Shown here: positions 43,647 to 51,529 of the stretch, in pieces
Layout of the letters: every line of letters starts with the position of its first letter
Position numbering within the stretch: position 1 is the first letter of the stretch
Assembly (NCBI GenBank): GCA_035301985.1
Contig: DATGTE010000017.1
Location: 1-51,529, forward strand
Length of the DNA stretch: 51,529 bases
Direction of reading: 5' to 3'
Source: DASUXY01 sp035301985
GTDB lineage: Bacteria > Bacillota > Bacilli > Bacillales > Amphibacillaceae
The notes under the pieces: generated by a model
Told to the model about the DNA's origin: nothing
The model's database searches: none
The model's input: only the letters and a program-made list of their open reading frames with translations
Position numbers and translations under genes: made by a program

Positions 43647-44291
43647 TTGAATTTAATCTTGATGGGTCTACCTGGTGCCGGTAAAGGGACACAGGCAGAA
43701 AAAATCAATAAAAAATATAACATCCCTCATATTTCAACGGGAGATATGTTCCGTTTAGCAATCAAAGAGGGAACAGAGCTTGGTGTAAAAGCAAAGTCCT
43801 TTATGGACCAAGGGAAATTAGTTCCTGATGAAGTTACCAATGGGATTGTTAAGGAACGTCTAAGTAAAGCGGATTGTAAAGATGGATTTTTGTTGGATGG
43901 ATTTCCACGAACGATTCAACAAGCGGAAGCTTTACAAGACATGTTACACGAATTAAATGAAACAATCGATTATGTCATAAATGTAGACGTACCCCAAGAA
44001 AAATTAATCGAGCGTTTGACAGGGCGCCGAGTCTGTCCAACTTGTGGAACGACGTATCATGTCATATATAACCCGCCGAAACAAGAGGGTAAATGTGATC
44101 AAGATGGTGTACAGCTCATTCAACGTGATGACGACAAGGCAGAGACAGTCAAAACACGTTTAGCAGTTAACGTTGAGCAAACTCAACCATTATTGGATTT
44201 TTATGAAGAAAAGGGTCATCTCGTAACGGTTAATGGTGACCAGGAAATTGACCAAGTATTTCAAGAGATTGAAGGAAAAATTGCTCAATAA
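43647..44291 (+). CDS. adk: Adenylate kinase
   Basis: Adk interconverts ATP plus AMP and two ADP. The 214-residue protein has the P-loop GLPGAGKGT (7-15), the NMP-binding region with STGDMFR, DGFPRT, and a LID with a zinc site of the CPTC ... CDQD type. Start is TTG 43647 (MNLILMGLPG) after GCGAGGGG. It lies 31 nt after secY, as in most Bacilli; map, which normally follows, is missing. Confidence 0.97.
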   Translation: MNLILMGLPGAGKGTQAEKINKKYNIPHISTGDMFRLAIKEGTELGVKAKSFMDQGKLVPDEVTNGIVKERLSKADCKDGFLLDGFPRTIQQAEALQDMLHELNETIDYVINVDVPQEKLIERLTGRRVCPTCGTTYHVIYNPPKQEGKCDQDGVQLIQRDDDKAETVKTRLAVNVEQTQPLLDFYEEKGHLVTVNGDQEIDQVFQEIEGKIAQ

Positions 44292-44456
44292 ACCGTGTAA
44301 CGTTGACTCATATGAGGATGAATCCATTCGAATCCATTGGAAGTCTAACAAGAAATATGTCATACTTTTGTTTACCGTATGATTTGATGTAAAGTGACAC
44401 ATGATGGTAGGAAAATGGACCTTTAAAAAATAATGCCTAAGTGAAGGTGATCGTTG

Positions 44457-44792
44457 TTGAGCGAAGGGGATACAGTTCCGCGATTAGGTCAAGTCGTCCG
44501 TATTAAACGAGGACGTGACGCAGGGAAAATCGCCATTATCATTAAGATTGTCGACGATAAGTATGTTATGCTCGCAGATGGGGAAAAACGTAAATATGAT
44601 TGTCCTAAGAAAAAAAACGTGAATCATATTGAACTGTTGGAAGATATTTCTCCAGAAGTCCAATATAGCCTTCTAGAAACGGGTCGTGTCACAAATGGGA
44701 AATTAAGATATGCGATCAACAAATTTGCAGGTAAACTTGTGACTGATTTTAAGAAGGGAGACCAACACGATGTCGAAAGAAGATGTAATTGA
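44457..44792 (+). CDS. KOW-domain RNA-binding protein (YbzG-like)
   Basis: A 111-residue protein of unknown exact role with a KOW/L14e-like fold: GQVVRIKRGRDAGKIAIIIKI, VMLADGEKRKYDCPKKKNVNH and a C-terminal ETGRVTNGKLRYAINKF. A protein of this kind sits between map and infA in B. subtilis (ybzG). Start TTG 44457 is six nt after AAGGTGA; TTG 44454 is an alternative. Its end overlaps infA by 23 nt, suggesting coupling to IF-1. Function as a ribosome-associated factor is inference. Confidence 0.85.
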   Translation: MSEGDTVPRLGQVVRIKRGRDAGKIAIIIKIVDDKYVMLADGEKRKYDCPKKKNVNHIELLEDISPEVQYSLLETGRVTNGKLRYAINKFAGKLVTDFKKGDQHDVERRCN

Positions 44793-44988
44793 AATGGAAG
44801 GGACCGTAACGGAAACATTGCCCAATGCAATGTTTCATGTTGAGTTAGAAAATGGTCATACGATTCTGGCACATGTATCTGGTAAAATTCGTATGCACTT
44901 CATCCGTATTTTACCAGGCGATAAAGTAACGGTAGAACTTTCCCCTTATGACTTAACGAAGGGAAGAATTACGTACCGTTATAAATAA
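44770..44988 (+). CDS. infA: Translation initiation factor IF-1
   Basis: IF-1 binds the 30S A site during initiation. The 72-residue OB-fold protein starts MSKEDVIEMEGTVTETLPNAM and ends SPYDLTKGRITYRYK. AAGGGAG at 44755-44761 lies within the preceding gene, which it overlaps by 23 nt. Confidence 0.98.
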   Translation: MSKEDVIEMEGTVTETLPNAMFHVELENGHTILAHVSGKIRMHFIRILPGDKVTVELSPYDLTKGRITYRYK

Positions 44989-45022
44989 GTATAACGCTCC
45001 GATCTAAAAGGAGGTAAGAATG

Positions 45023-45136
45023 ATGAAAGTAAGAGCTTCAGTAAAGCCAATTTGTGAAAAGTGTAAAGTCATTAAACGTAAAGGAAAAGTAATGGTGATT
45101 TGCGAAAACCCTAAGCATAAACAAAAGCAAGGTTAA
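45023..45136 (+). CDS. rpmJ: 50S ribosomal protein L36
   Basis: This 37-residue gene encodes the zinc form of L36, with ligands C11, C14, C27 and H32. AAAGGAGGT precedes the start; ATG 45023 gives the standard MKVRASVKP, while the adjacent in-frame ATG 45020 would add one residue. It lies between infA and rpsM, as usual. Confidence 0.96.
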
Positions 45137-45219
45137 TTCATGTTGACATGAAATCGTTCAATTAGCAACATGCCAATGACCCTTAATATAACCAAAATTA
45201 TAGGAGGTGCGATTGAATC

Positions 45220-45588
45220 ATGGCACGTATAGCCGGTATTGATATACCACGTGATAAACGTATCGTTATTTCATTGACATCTATTTATGGGATTGGAAAA
45301 AGTACAGCACAAGAAATTCTTAAAGAAGCTGGTGTTCCTGAAAGTACTCGTGTTCGTGATCTTACTGAGGAAGAATTGGGTAAGATTCGTAATGCAGTAA
45401 ATGAATACACCATCGAAGGTGATCTTCGTCGAGAAAAGTCTCTTAACATTAAGCGTTTGATTGAGATTGGCTCATATAGAGGAATACGTCACCGCCGTGG
45501 ATTACCAGTACGTGGACAGAATACAAAAAATAATGCACGTACGCGTAAGGGACCACGTCAAACCATTGCAAGTAAGAAAGATCAATAA
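45220..45588 (+). CDS. rpsM: 30S ribosomal protein S13
   Basis: S13 contacts the 50S subunit and P-site tRNA. The 122-residue protein begins MARIAGIDIPRDKRIVISLT and has the C-terminal RGLPVRGQNTKNNARTRKGP. TAGGAGGTG precedes the ATG. It is the first gene of the alpha-type segment, 83 nt after rpmJ. Confidence 0.98.
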   Translation: MARIAGIDIPRDKRIVISLTSIYGIGKSTAQEILKEAGVPESTRVRDLTEEELGKIRNAVNEYTIEGDLRREKSLNIKRLIEIGSYRGIRHRRGLPVRGQNTKNNARTRKGPRQTIASKKDQ

Positions 45589-45610
45589 CATAAAGGAGGT
45601 AAGATGACCT

Positions 45611-46006
45611 ATGGCTCAGAAGAAAACAAAAAATGTTCGTAAACGTCGTGTGAAGAAAATTGTAGATTCAGGCGTAGCCTATATCCATTCTACGTTTAAC
45701 AATACAATTGTTACGATTACGGATATGCAAGGTAATGTAATTTCATGGAGCTCAGCAGGGGCACTTGGCTTTAAAGGCTCCCGTAAATCCACTCCTTTTG
45801 CTGCACAAATGGCGGCTGAAACAGCTGCTAAAACAGCAATGGAGCAAGGCATGAAAACGTTAGAAGTAACAGTAAAAGGACCAGGAGCAGGTCGTGAAGC
45901 TGCTATTCGCTCTTTACAAGCGGCAGGCTTGGAGATTACAGCAATTCGTGATTTAACACCAGTTCCTCATAATGGTTGCCGTCCGCCAAAACGTCGTCGT
46001 GTATGA
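45611..46006 (+). CDS. rpsK: 30S ribosomal protein S11
   Basis: S11 lies on the 30S platform by the Shine-Dalgarno helix. The 131-residue protein has VAYIHSTFNNTIVTITDMQG and ends PHNGCRPPKRRRV. AAAGGAGGT lies upstream of the ATG, 22 nt after rpsM. Confidence 0.98.
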   Translation: MAQKKTKNVRKRRVKKIVDSGVAYIHSTFNNTIVTITDMQGNVISWSSAGALGFKGSRKSTPFAAQMAAETAAKTAMEQGMKTLEVTVKGPGAGREAAIRSLQAAGLEITAIRDLTPVPHNGCRPPKRRRV

Positions 46007-46313
46007 TTTTTAGCGTATAGAATTTGTCACCCTGTCTATAATGGGTTATGATGGCTTAAAGTATATGGTGATTCACTTTTTAAAAGGTTAGAAAACGATA
46101 GGAGAACAACTCATCTCTTCAAGTTAGCTACAGTGAGGTAGTTATGATTCTTCTATCATAAACTTTACAGCAACATCGTATAGACAAGAGCGTGCGAAAA
46201 AGATTGACAATAGTGCAGATACGCGAACTGCCTATTTGAGGAATTTCGGTTAGACGACTTAGGTCTAACCGGGGTTTCGACGTTTTAGACGTTTTAAAGG
46301 AGGCTTTTATGGA
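46007..46313. other. Unusually long rpsK-rpoA intergenic leader
   Basis: This 307-nt gap has no credible gene. It contains a perfect TTGACA at 46204-46209 without a matching -10, a 9-bp hairpin CGGTTAGAC/GTCTAACCG at 46247-46271, two tandem copies of GACGTTTTA at 46279-46296, and the two-codon ORF ATG GAA TGA at 46309-46317 that overlaps the rpoA start. It may act as an internal control region for rpoA-rplQ. Confidence 0.55.
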
Positions 46314-47258
46314 ATGATCGAAATTGAAAAACCAAAAGTTGAAACGGTAGAGATAAACGATGATGCTACGCATGGAAAATTCGTAGTTGAGCCGCTTGAA
46401 CGTGGATATGGTACAACGATCGGAAACTCCTTGCGTCGTATTCTTCTATCTTCACTTCCAGGAGCCGCTGTTACATCAGTTCAAATTGATGGTGCATTAC
46501 ATGAATTTTCGACGATTGACGGGGTCCTTGAAGACGTCACAACAATCATTTTGAATTTGAAAAAACTAGCTCTAAAAATATACTCGGATGAAGAGAAAAC
46601 ATTAGAGATTGATGTACAGGGAGAGGGAGCAGTTACGGCTAGAGATCTAACATTTGATAGTGATGTAGAAGTGTTAAATCCTGATTTACACATTGCTACA
46701 TTGAATGACCAAGGGAGCCTTTACATGAAAATCACGGCAGAACGAGGTCGTGGTTATCGTCCAGCCGAGGAAAATAAACATGATGATCAAGCGATTGGTG
46801 TCATTCCAGTTGATTCGATTTTCACTCCCGTATCACGTGCAACATATCAAGTAGAAAACACACGTGTCGGTCAGAGTGCGAATTACGATAAACTGACATT
46901 CGAAGTGTGGACGGATGGAAGTATTCGCCCTGAAGAAGCTGTTTCTTTAGGTTCAAAAGTCTTTACAGAACACTTGAACCTGTTTGTGGACTTGACAGAA
47001 GAGGCACAAAATGTGGAAATCATGGTTGAAAAAGAAGAAGACCAAAAAGAAAAAGTAATGGAAATGACGATTGAAGAGCTTGATTTATCTGTAAGATCCT
47101 ATAATTGCTTGAAACGTGCCGGAATCAATACTGTACAGGAGCTTACAACGAAGACGGAAGAAGATATGATGAAAGTACGTAACTTAGGTCGTAAATCTTT
47201 AGATGAAGTGAAATCTAAACTTGATGAACTTGACTTAAGCTTACGTAAGGATGACTAA
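46314..47258 (+). CDS. rpoA: DNA-directed RNA polymerase subunit alpha
   Basis: RpoA dimerises to start polymerase assembly and contacts UP elements and activators. The 314-residue protein has the N-terminal assembly domain (EPLERGYGTTIGNSLRRILL, AVTSVQIDGALHEFSTI) and the C-terminal domain (about 245-310) with VRSYNCLKRAGINTVQEL and VRNLGRKSLDEVKSKL. ATG 46314 gives MIEIEKPK, the family start, ten nt after AAAGGAGG. A nearer ATG at 46309 opens only a two-codon ORF. Confidence 0.98.
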   Translation: MIEIEKPKVETVEINDDATHGKFVVEPLERGYGTTIGNSLRRILLSSLPGAAVTSVQIDGALHEFSTIDGVLEDVTTIILNLKKLALKIYSDEEKTLEIDVQGEGAVTARDLTFDSDVEVLNPDLHIATLNDQGSLYMKITAERGRGYRPAEENKHDDQAIGVIPVDSIFTPVSRATYQVENTRVGQSANYDKLTFEVWTDGSIRPEEAVSLGSKVFTEHLNLFVDLTEEAQNVEIMVEKEEDQKEKVMEMTIEELDLSVRSYNCLKRAGINTVQELTTKTEEDMMKVRNLGRKSLDEVKSKLDELDLSLRKDD

Positions 47259-47301
47259 TCGTACAACATCTTTAGAGTTTCAAAAAAGGGAGGGATAGCC
47301 C

Positions 47302-47655
47302 ATGGCTAGAAAATTAGGACGTAAAACAGATGCTCGAATGGCTCTACTTCGCAACCTTGCCTCCGATTTGATTATGCATGAACGGATTGAAACGACAGAA
47401 GCAAAAGCGAAAGAGCTTCGACCTGTTGTAGAAAAAATGATTACGTATGGCAAACGCGGAGATCTTCATGCAAGACGACAAGCAGAAGCGTTTTTATATA
47501 ACGACAGAGACAAAGAAAGTGAACAAGTCGTCCAAAAGCTTTTTAATGACGTTGCTGGCCGTTACGAAGATCGTCAAGGTGGATATACACGTGTTCTCAA
47601 GTTAGGTCCTCGTCGCGGAGATGGGGCGAACATGGCTATTATTGAACTCGTTTAA
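47302..47655 (+). CDS. rplQ: 50S ribosomal protein L17
   Basis: L17 lies near the bottom of the exit tunnel. The 117-residue protein starts MARKLGRKTDARMALLRNLA and has TRVLKLGPRRGDGANMAIIELV at its end. AAGGGAGGG precedes the ATG. It is the last gene of the ribosomal protein run and is followed by a terminator. Confidence 0.98.
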   Translation: MARKLGRKTDARMALLRNLASDLIMHERIETTEAKAKELRPVVEKMITYGKRGDLHARRQAEAFLYNDRDKESEQVVQKLFNDVAGRYEDRQGGYTRVLKLGPRRGDGANMAIIELV

Positions 47656-47673
47656 TGTAACCATACGTGTGTG

Positions 47674-47723
47674 AAGGGGCAGGACTGAATCTCTACCATG
47701 AGGTGAAGCCAGGCCCTTTTTTT
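47674..47723 (+). terminator. Terminator after rplQ
   Basis: AAGGGGC (47674-47680) pairs with GCCCTTT (47713-47719) around a long, partly self-pairing loop, and the right arm runs into seven T residues. It marks the end of the S10-spc-alpha transcript. Confidence 0.7.
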
Positions 47724-48121
47724 GCACTTTGTCGCAGGTTGTCAAACAGCAATCCTCCCTTCGTAATTTCAAACGATTAATAGATTGACGGTAGGTGGGA
47801 AGACGAACCTGTTCGATGGTTTCAGCGTGATTCAATGAGGGAAAGTCTTCGATTGAATAGAAATGAACGTGTCGATTCTCTTTTTCTTTATATCTAGATC
47901 AATGAATCGGTTTGGAGTACCTCAGCTACAGAAAAACAATGGCTTGGATCAGGGATTGCCAAGTGAACATCAATAAAAAACGGTGTAGGATCTTGGGTTA
48001 GTGACTCTTATTACGCAAGTTTAAAGAGATGCATACTCTATGAACATTCAGTGGGATTCCCTGAATGGAATTGTACTTGGCTATAAAAGAAAAGAGTCAG
48101 ACCGGGGGTAGATAGATCACA
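47724..48121. other. Gap between rplQ terminator and ecfA1
   Basis: About 400 nt without a convincing gene on either strand. A short stem CTTGG/CCAAG occurs near 47942-47963. No clear promoter for ecfA1 was found; TATAAA at 48082-48087 is a possible -10 without a -35. A minus-strand ORF here was rejected. Confidence 0.5.
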
Positions 48122-48961
48122 ATGGTGAAAAAACTAATCGAGTTTAAAAATGTATCCTTTCGGTATGCCGATGAAAGCCCTTGGGTATTGAAAAATTGTT
48201 CGTTCGATATTTATGAAAATGAATGGGTCGCCATCATCGGTCATAATGGATCGGGTAAATCGACGATTGCTAAATTAATTAATGGATTATTATTTCCGGA
48301 TGAGGGCGAAATATATATCCAAGGAAAAAGGCTGACCGAAGATACCGTATGGGAGATTCGTAAAGATGTAGGCATGGTGTTTCAAAATCCAGATAACCAA
48401 TTCGTAGGAACAACTGTACAAGATGATGTCGCTTTCGGAATGGAAAATCGCGGATTTCCGAGAGAAGAAATGGTTAAGCGCATCGACGAGTCGCTCGCTG
48501 CTGTTGCGATGCAAAACGATCGTATGACAGAGCCCCATCGGTTGTCAGGAGGCCAGAAACAGCGCGTGGCAATTGCCAGTGTGTTAGCTGTATCTCCTCA
48601 AGTCATTATTTTAGATGAAGCGACCGCTATGCTCGATCCCAAGGGTCGTTCTGAAATTATGAAAACGGTGGCCAACGTTCGAGGCAAGCATCGTTTGTCG
48701 CTCATTACAATTACCCATGACTTGCAAGAAGTCGTCGAAGCGGAGCGTGTCATTGTCATGAACAGAGGCGAAATATGGAAAGAATCGACACCACGAGAAA
48801 TTTTTACCGAATATGAATCTCTACAAAAAATTGGTTTAGATGTTCCGTTTATTGCTCATCTGTCTGAGGAGTTAAAGCAGTTGAATATTTCCATGCCAAC
48901 GGAACCATTAAATCATGAAGAATTGTTGGAGGACTTATGGATATTACATTCAAAGATGTAA
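48122..48961 (+). CDS. ecfA1: Energy-coupling factor transporter ATPase EcfA1
   Basis: EcfA1 is one of two ATPases that power group II ECF vitamin and metal importers. The 279-residue protein has Walker A GHNGSGKST (40-48), the Q-loop FQNPDNQ, ABC signature LSGGQKQR (about 141-148), Walker B VIILDEATAMLDP and the H-loop ITHD. Start ATG 48122; GTG 48125 is a near alternative, and the purine run GGGGG lies about 12 nt upstream. It overlaps ecfA2 by 25 nt. Confidence 0.95.
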   Translation: MVKKLIEFKNVSFRYADESPWVLKNCSFDIYENEWVAIIGHNGSGKSTIAKLINGLLFPDEGEIYIQGKRLTEDTVWEIRKDVGMVFQNPDNQFVGTTVQDDVAFGMENRGFPREEMVKRIDESLAAVAMQNDRMTEPHRLSGGQKQRVAIASVLAVSPQVIILDEATAMLDPKGRSEIMKTVANVRGKHRLSLITITHDLQEVVEAERVIVMNRGEIWKESTPREIFTEYESLQKIGLDVPFIAHLSEELKQLNISMPTEPLNHEELLEDLWILHSKM

Positions 48962-49800
48962 GCTATATTTATCAAGAAAATTCACCGTTTGCGCACCAAG
49001 CGCTGGATGAAGTTTCCTTTCATATCCCGTCCGGAACTTATGTAGCCATTATCGGGCATACGGGCTCAGGAAAATCGACGTTGATTCAACATTTAAATGG
49101 TTTAGTACGACCCAGTAAAGGTGAAGTACAGATTGGTGATTTTACGCTCACCAAAGAAGACAAACCGAGTGATATGAAAGAATTGCGTAGCCGAGTAGGC
49201 GTTGTGTTCCAATATCCAGAACATCAATTATTTGAAGAAACAATCCGAGAAGACATTGCATTTGGTCCCAAAAACTTTGGTGTCCCACCAGAGGAAGTGG
49301 AGAAGCGGATCAAAGAAGTCATTCCTGCGGTTGGACTCACGGAAGATTTCTTAAATCGTTCTCCATTTGATTTAAGTGGTGGTCAAATGCGTAGAGTAGC
49401 GATCGCGGGAGTATTAGCCGTTCAGCCAGAAATTTTAGTCCTAGATGAACCGACTGCAGGGCTTGATCCACGCGGACAAAAAGAAATTATGGACATGTTT
49501 TATCATTTGCACCAGAAGGAAAAGCTGACGACTGTTCTCGTCACACATAGCATGGAAGACGCTGTTAAATATGCAGATTATGTGATCATCTTAAATCAAG
49601 GAAAAAAATACATGGAAGGAAAACCGGAGGACGTGTTTGTTCAACAGCAGGCGTTGAATAAGGTTCATCTCGACGCACCGGAAATGATTCGTTTTATTCA
49701 AGCATTTGAAAAAAGATTCGAAACGGAAATACCCTTTACACGCCAGTCTATTAAAAAACTAGCCTACCAAATTCACGATGTGATAGGAGTTAAATCATGA
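48937..49800 (+). CDS. ecfA2: Energy-coupling factor transporter ATPase EcfA2
   Basis: The second ECF ATPase pairs with EcfA1. The 287-residue protein has Walker A GHTGSGKST (40-48), FQYPEHQ at the Q-loop, LSGGQMRR (about 146-153), Walker B ILVLDEPTAGLDP and the H-loop VTHS. Its ribosome binding site (TTGGAGGA) lies inside ecfA1. It overlaps ecfT by four nt. Confidence 0.96.
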   Translation: MDITFKDVSYIYQENSPFAHQALDEVSFHIPSGTYVAIIGHTGSGKSTLIQHLNGLVRPSKGEVQIGDFTLTKEDKPSDMKELRSRVGVVFQYPEHQLFEETIREDIAFGPKNFGVPPEEVEKRIKEVIPAVGLTEDFLNRSPFDLSGGQMRRVAIAGVLAVQPEILVLDEPTAGLDPRGQKEIMDMFYHLHQKEKLTTVLVTHSMEDAVKYADYVIILNQGKKYMEGKPEDVFVQQQALNKVHLDAPEMIRFIQAFEKRFETEIPFTRQSIKKLAYQIHDVIGVKS

Positions 49801-50600
49801 GTAATTCTCTGATTATTGGGCAATATGTTCCGGGTCAATCGCTCGTTCATCGACTCGATCCACGAACGAAAATAACGATTATATTTTTCTATGTATTCAT
49901 CGTATTTTTTGCCAATTCATTTTGGAGTTATACGATTTTAACCTTGTTTGCCTTGGCCAGTATGTTGACAACAAAAATACCTCTTCGGTTTATTTTAAAA
50001 GGGTTAACCCCGGTATGGTTTTTAATCATTTTTACGTTTATTCTACATTTAATCGTGACGAAAGAGGGAACGGTTGTTGTTGAATTATTTACATTTAAGG
50101 TTTATTCAGGTGGACTCATCCAAGGATTCGCGATTTCAATGCGTTTTTTTCTACTCATTCTCGTAACATCGTTATTAACGTTAACGACGACACCGATTGA
50201 GATTACCGATGCGATTGAAGATATGTTACACCCGTTGAAAAAGGTGAAGTTTCCTGTACATGAACTGGCGTTAATGATGTCGATTTCGTTACGTTTTATT
50301 CCGACACTTTTACAAGAAACAGATAAGATTTCTAAAGCCCAAGCATCCCGTGGTGTTGACTTTCGAACAGGTCCATTAAAAGAGCGTATTAAAGCAGTTG
50401 TTCCGTTACTCGTTCCGTTGTTTGTCAGTTCATTTAAACGTGCTGAAGAGCTAGCGATGGCTATGGAAGCACGTGGGTATCAAGGTGGAGAAGGTCGGAC
50501 AAAACTACGCGAATTAAAGATTCAAAAAGTAGATATATGGATTTATGTGCTCTTTGTGCTAGTTGTTATTGGATTATTTCTAACGAGAACGTATCATTAA
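49797..50600 (+). CDS. ecfT: Energy-coupling factor transporter transmembrane protein EcfT
   Basis: EcfT connects the two ATPases to exchangeable substrate-binding S components. The 267-residue membrane protein has several hydrophobic spans, the DPRTKI motif near the N-terminus, and two coupling-helix motifs of the xRG type (QASRG in SKAQASRGVDF and EARG in AMEARGYQGG). It starts inside the ecfA2 stop (ATGA). No S component is in this window, so the module probably serves S proteins encoded elsewhere. Confidence 0.95.
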   Translation: MSNSLIIGQYVPGQSLVHRLDPRTKITIIFFYVFIVFFANSFWSYTILTLFALASMLTTKIPLRFILKGLTPVWFLIIFTFILHLIVTKEGTVVVELFTFKVYSGGLIQGFAISMRFFLLILVTSLLTLTTTPIEITDAIEDMLHPLKKVKFPVHELALMMSISLRFIPTLLQETDKISKAQASRGVDFRTGPLKERIKAVVPLLVPLFVSSFKRAEELAMAMEARGYQGGEGRTKLRELKIQKVDIWIYVLFVLVVIGLFLTRTYH

Positions 50601-50623
50601 AAAAGAACGATCAAGTTAAGGAG

Positions 50624-51385
50624 TTGCGTGAATATGGGGTAAGAAAACTAAAATGCACCATTTCTTACGACGGAACAAACTTTTATGGTTTTCAAATCCA
50701 GCCGAAGCTTCGAACCGTACAAGGGGAGTTGGAAAAAGCTTTAATGAAGCTACACAAAGGTGATGACGTATCGCTTCAAGCTTCTGGTCGTACCGACAAG
50801 GGTGTTCATGCAATTGGTCAGGTCGTTCATTTTGAAACGGCATATACCATCCCTGAAGCGCACTGGAAAAAAGCACTGAATCGACTATTACCTGGCGATG
50901 TATATATAAAAGAGATCCAAGAGGTCCCCAGTCACTTTCATGCACGATACAGTGCATTGGACAAAGAGTACCATTATCTCGTGTGGAATACATATGAACC
51001 TGATGTGTTCCGGCGTAATTATGTATACCATTTTCCCTATGCCTTAGATTTGCGAGCGATGCAAGAAGCTTGTCACTATTTACAGGGCGAGCATGATTTC
51101 ACTTCCTTTTCCTCTACGCAAGCGACAGTTAAAGGAAGTAAGATCCGTCATTTATATGAGGTTCGTTGCGAGAAAAATGGTCATGAAATTCGGTTTATAT
51201 TCCGGGGAAATGGTTTTTTATACCGTATGGTACGAATCATGGTTGGAACTTTGCTTGAAATCGGTCAGGGGAAGCGGAATCCAGCGGATATTCCACATTT
51301 ATTAGAGCAGAAGGATCGTCGTTTAGTAGGGAAAACAGCCCCAGCTCGAGGCTTGTATTTATATCATGTCAACTATAATAAATAA
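50624..51385 (+). CDS. truA: tRNA pseudouridine synthase TruA
   Basis: TruA makes pseudouridine at positions 38-40 of tRNA. The protein has the catalytic ASGRTDKGVHA motif (aspartate 58 from this start), HARYSALDKEYHYLVWN and GNGFLYRMVRIMVGTL. The start is uncertain: TTG 50624 is in frame but directly abuts the AAGGAG site (50618-50623). The well-spaced ATG 50634 is out of frame and meets a stop after one codon; one extra G in the GGGG run at 50636-50639 would join it to TruA as MGVRKLKCTISYDG. An ATG at 50537 inside ecfT is also in frame. Confidence 0.93.
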   Translation: MREYGVRKLKCTISYDGTNFYGFQIQPKLRTVQGELEKALMKLHKGDDVSLQASGRTDKGVHAIGQVVHFETAYTIPEAHWKKALNRLLPGDVYIKEIQEVPSHFHARYSALDKEYHYLVWNTYEPDVFRRNYVYHFPYALDLRAMQEACHYLQGEHDFTSFSSTQATVKGSKIRHLYEVRCEKNGHEIRFIFRGNGFLYRMVRIMVGTLLEIGQGKRNPADIPHLLEQKDRRLVGKTAPARGLYLYHVNYNK

Positions 51386-51429
51386 GGAAGTCAATCATTG
51401 AAAAAAGATTGTTAAAACTGCTTTTATCC

Positions 51430-51459
51430 TTGACATGTGTACCTGTTTTGGTATATCAT
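51430..51459 (+). promoter_or_regulatory. Promoter-like site leaving the window
   Basis: A perfect -35 TTGACA (51430-51435) and TATCAT (51454-51459) are separated by 18 nt, after truA. In related Bacilli rplM-rpsI follows truA, so this may drive that operon, but the gene itself is outside the window. Confidence 0.5.
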
Positions 51460-51529
51460 GATTTATGGCTTTTTATTTTGAAAACTACGATTAGCCCCGG
51501 AACTAATTGTGTTTAATATAAAAGAAAAT

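Noticed and set aside
46204..46209. Perfect TTGACA before rpoA
   Set aside because: No acceptable -10 lies 15-19 nt downstream, so it is not called as a promoter.
47602..47835. Minus-strand 77-codon ORF in the rplQ-ecfA1 gap
   Set aside because: It runs through the rplQ terminator and the rplQ 3' end, has no clear ribosome binding site and matches no family I know. A transposase remnant was considered but not supported.
1..51529. Search for CRISPR arrays, insertion sequences, prophage genes, defence islands and tRNAs
   Set aside because: No regularly spaced repeats, transposase or integrase motifs, cargo genes or tRNA T-loop patterns were seen; the window is core housekeeping sequence.

Overview
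The window is a 51.5 kb piece of a Bacillota (Firmicutes) chromosome, class Bacilli, most likely family Bacillaceae. This rests on gene order (5S rRNA, then ctsR-mcsA-mcsB-clpC-radA, yacL, gltX, cysE-cysS, rlmB, rae1, sigH, secE-nusG, the rplKAJL/rpoBC block, the str operon and the S10-spc-alpha ribosomal protein block, then ecfA1-ecfA2-ecfT-truA) and on proteins that match Bacillus subtilis homologues closely over their full length, as recalled from memory. The genus cannot be fixed from sequence reading alone. All convincing genes are on the + strand. No mobile element, CRISPR array, prophage, tRNA or foreign-looking island was seen.

Layout. 1-172: tail of an rRNA operon (5S plus terminator). 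173-1062: AT-rich gap with an unexplained structured element, then the ctsR promoter with a CtsR operator. 1063-5651: ctsR-mcsA-mcsB-clpC, closed by its own terminator. 5930-10249: radA, yacL and gltX, each separated by an intergenic gap. 10403-12918: a cysteine T-box leader and cysE-cysS. 13040-14292: rlmB and rae1. 14473-16541: sigH, then rpmG-secE, then nusG. 16691-19938: rplK, rplA, rplJ, rplL and a small methyltransferase gene. 20520-27859: rpoB and rpoC. 27977-32813: the L7Ae-like gene, rpsL, rpsG, fusA and tuf. 32936-47723: one long run of ribosomal protein genes with secY, adk, a KOW gene, infA, rpoA and rplQ. 48122-51385: the ECF transporter energy module and truA, followed by a promoter-like site leading out of the window.

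How it works together. The region makes the translation and transcription machinery (ribosomal proteins, RNA polymerase, elongation factors, NusG, Sec translocon core), adds amino-acid charging (GltX, CysS) and rRNA/mRNA maintenance (RlmB, Rae1, TruA), and begins with the CtsR/McsAB/ClpC stress-proteolysis circuit. Much of the regulation readable here is in RNA: a Cys T-box, an L10-type leader with an attenuator, a candidate L1-binding site before rplK, and hairpins between rpoB/rpoC and rplK/rplA.

I did not find a new multi-gene system. The most notable points are the absence, at their usual positions, of disA (radA-yacL), ispD-ispF (yacL-gltX), mrnC (cysS-rlmB) and map (adk-infA); a structured element between 5S and ctsR; two-codon ORFs at the start regions of rpoA and truA; and a candidate L1 site or leader peptide before rplK.
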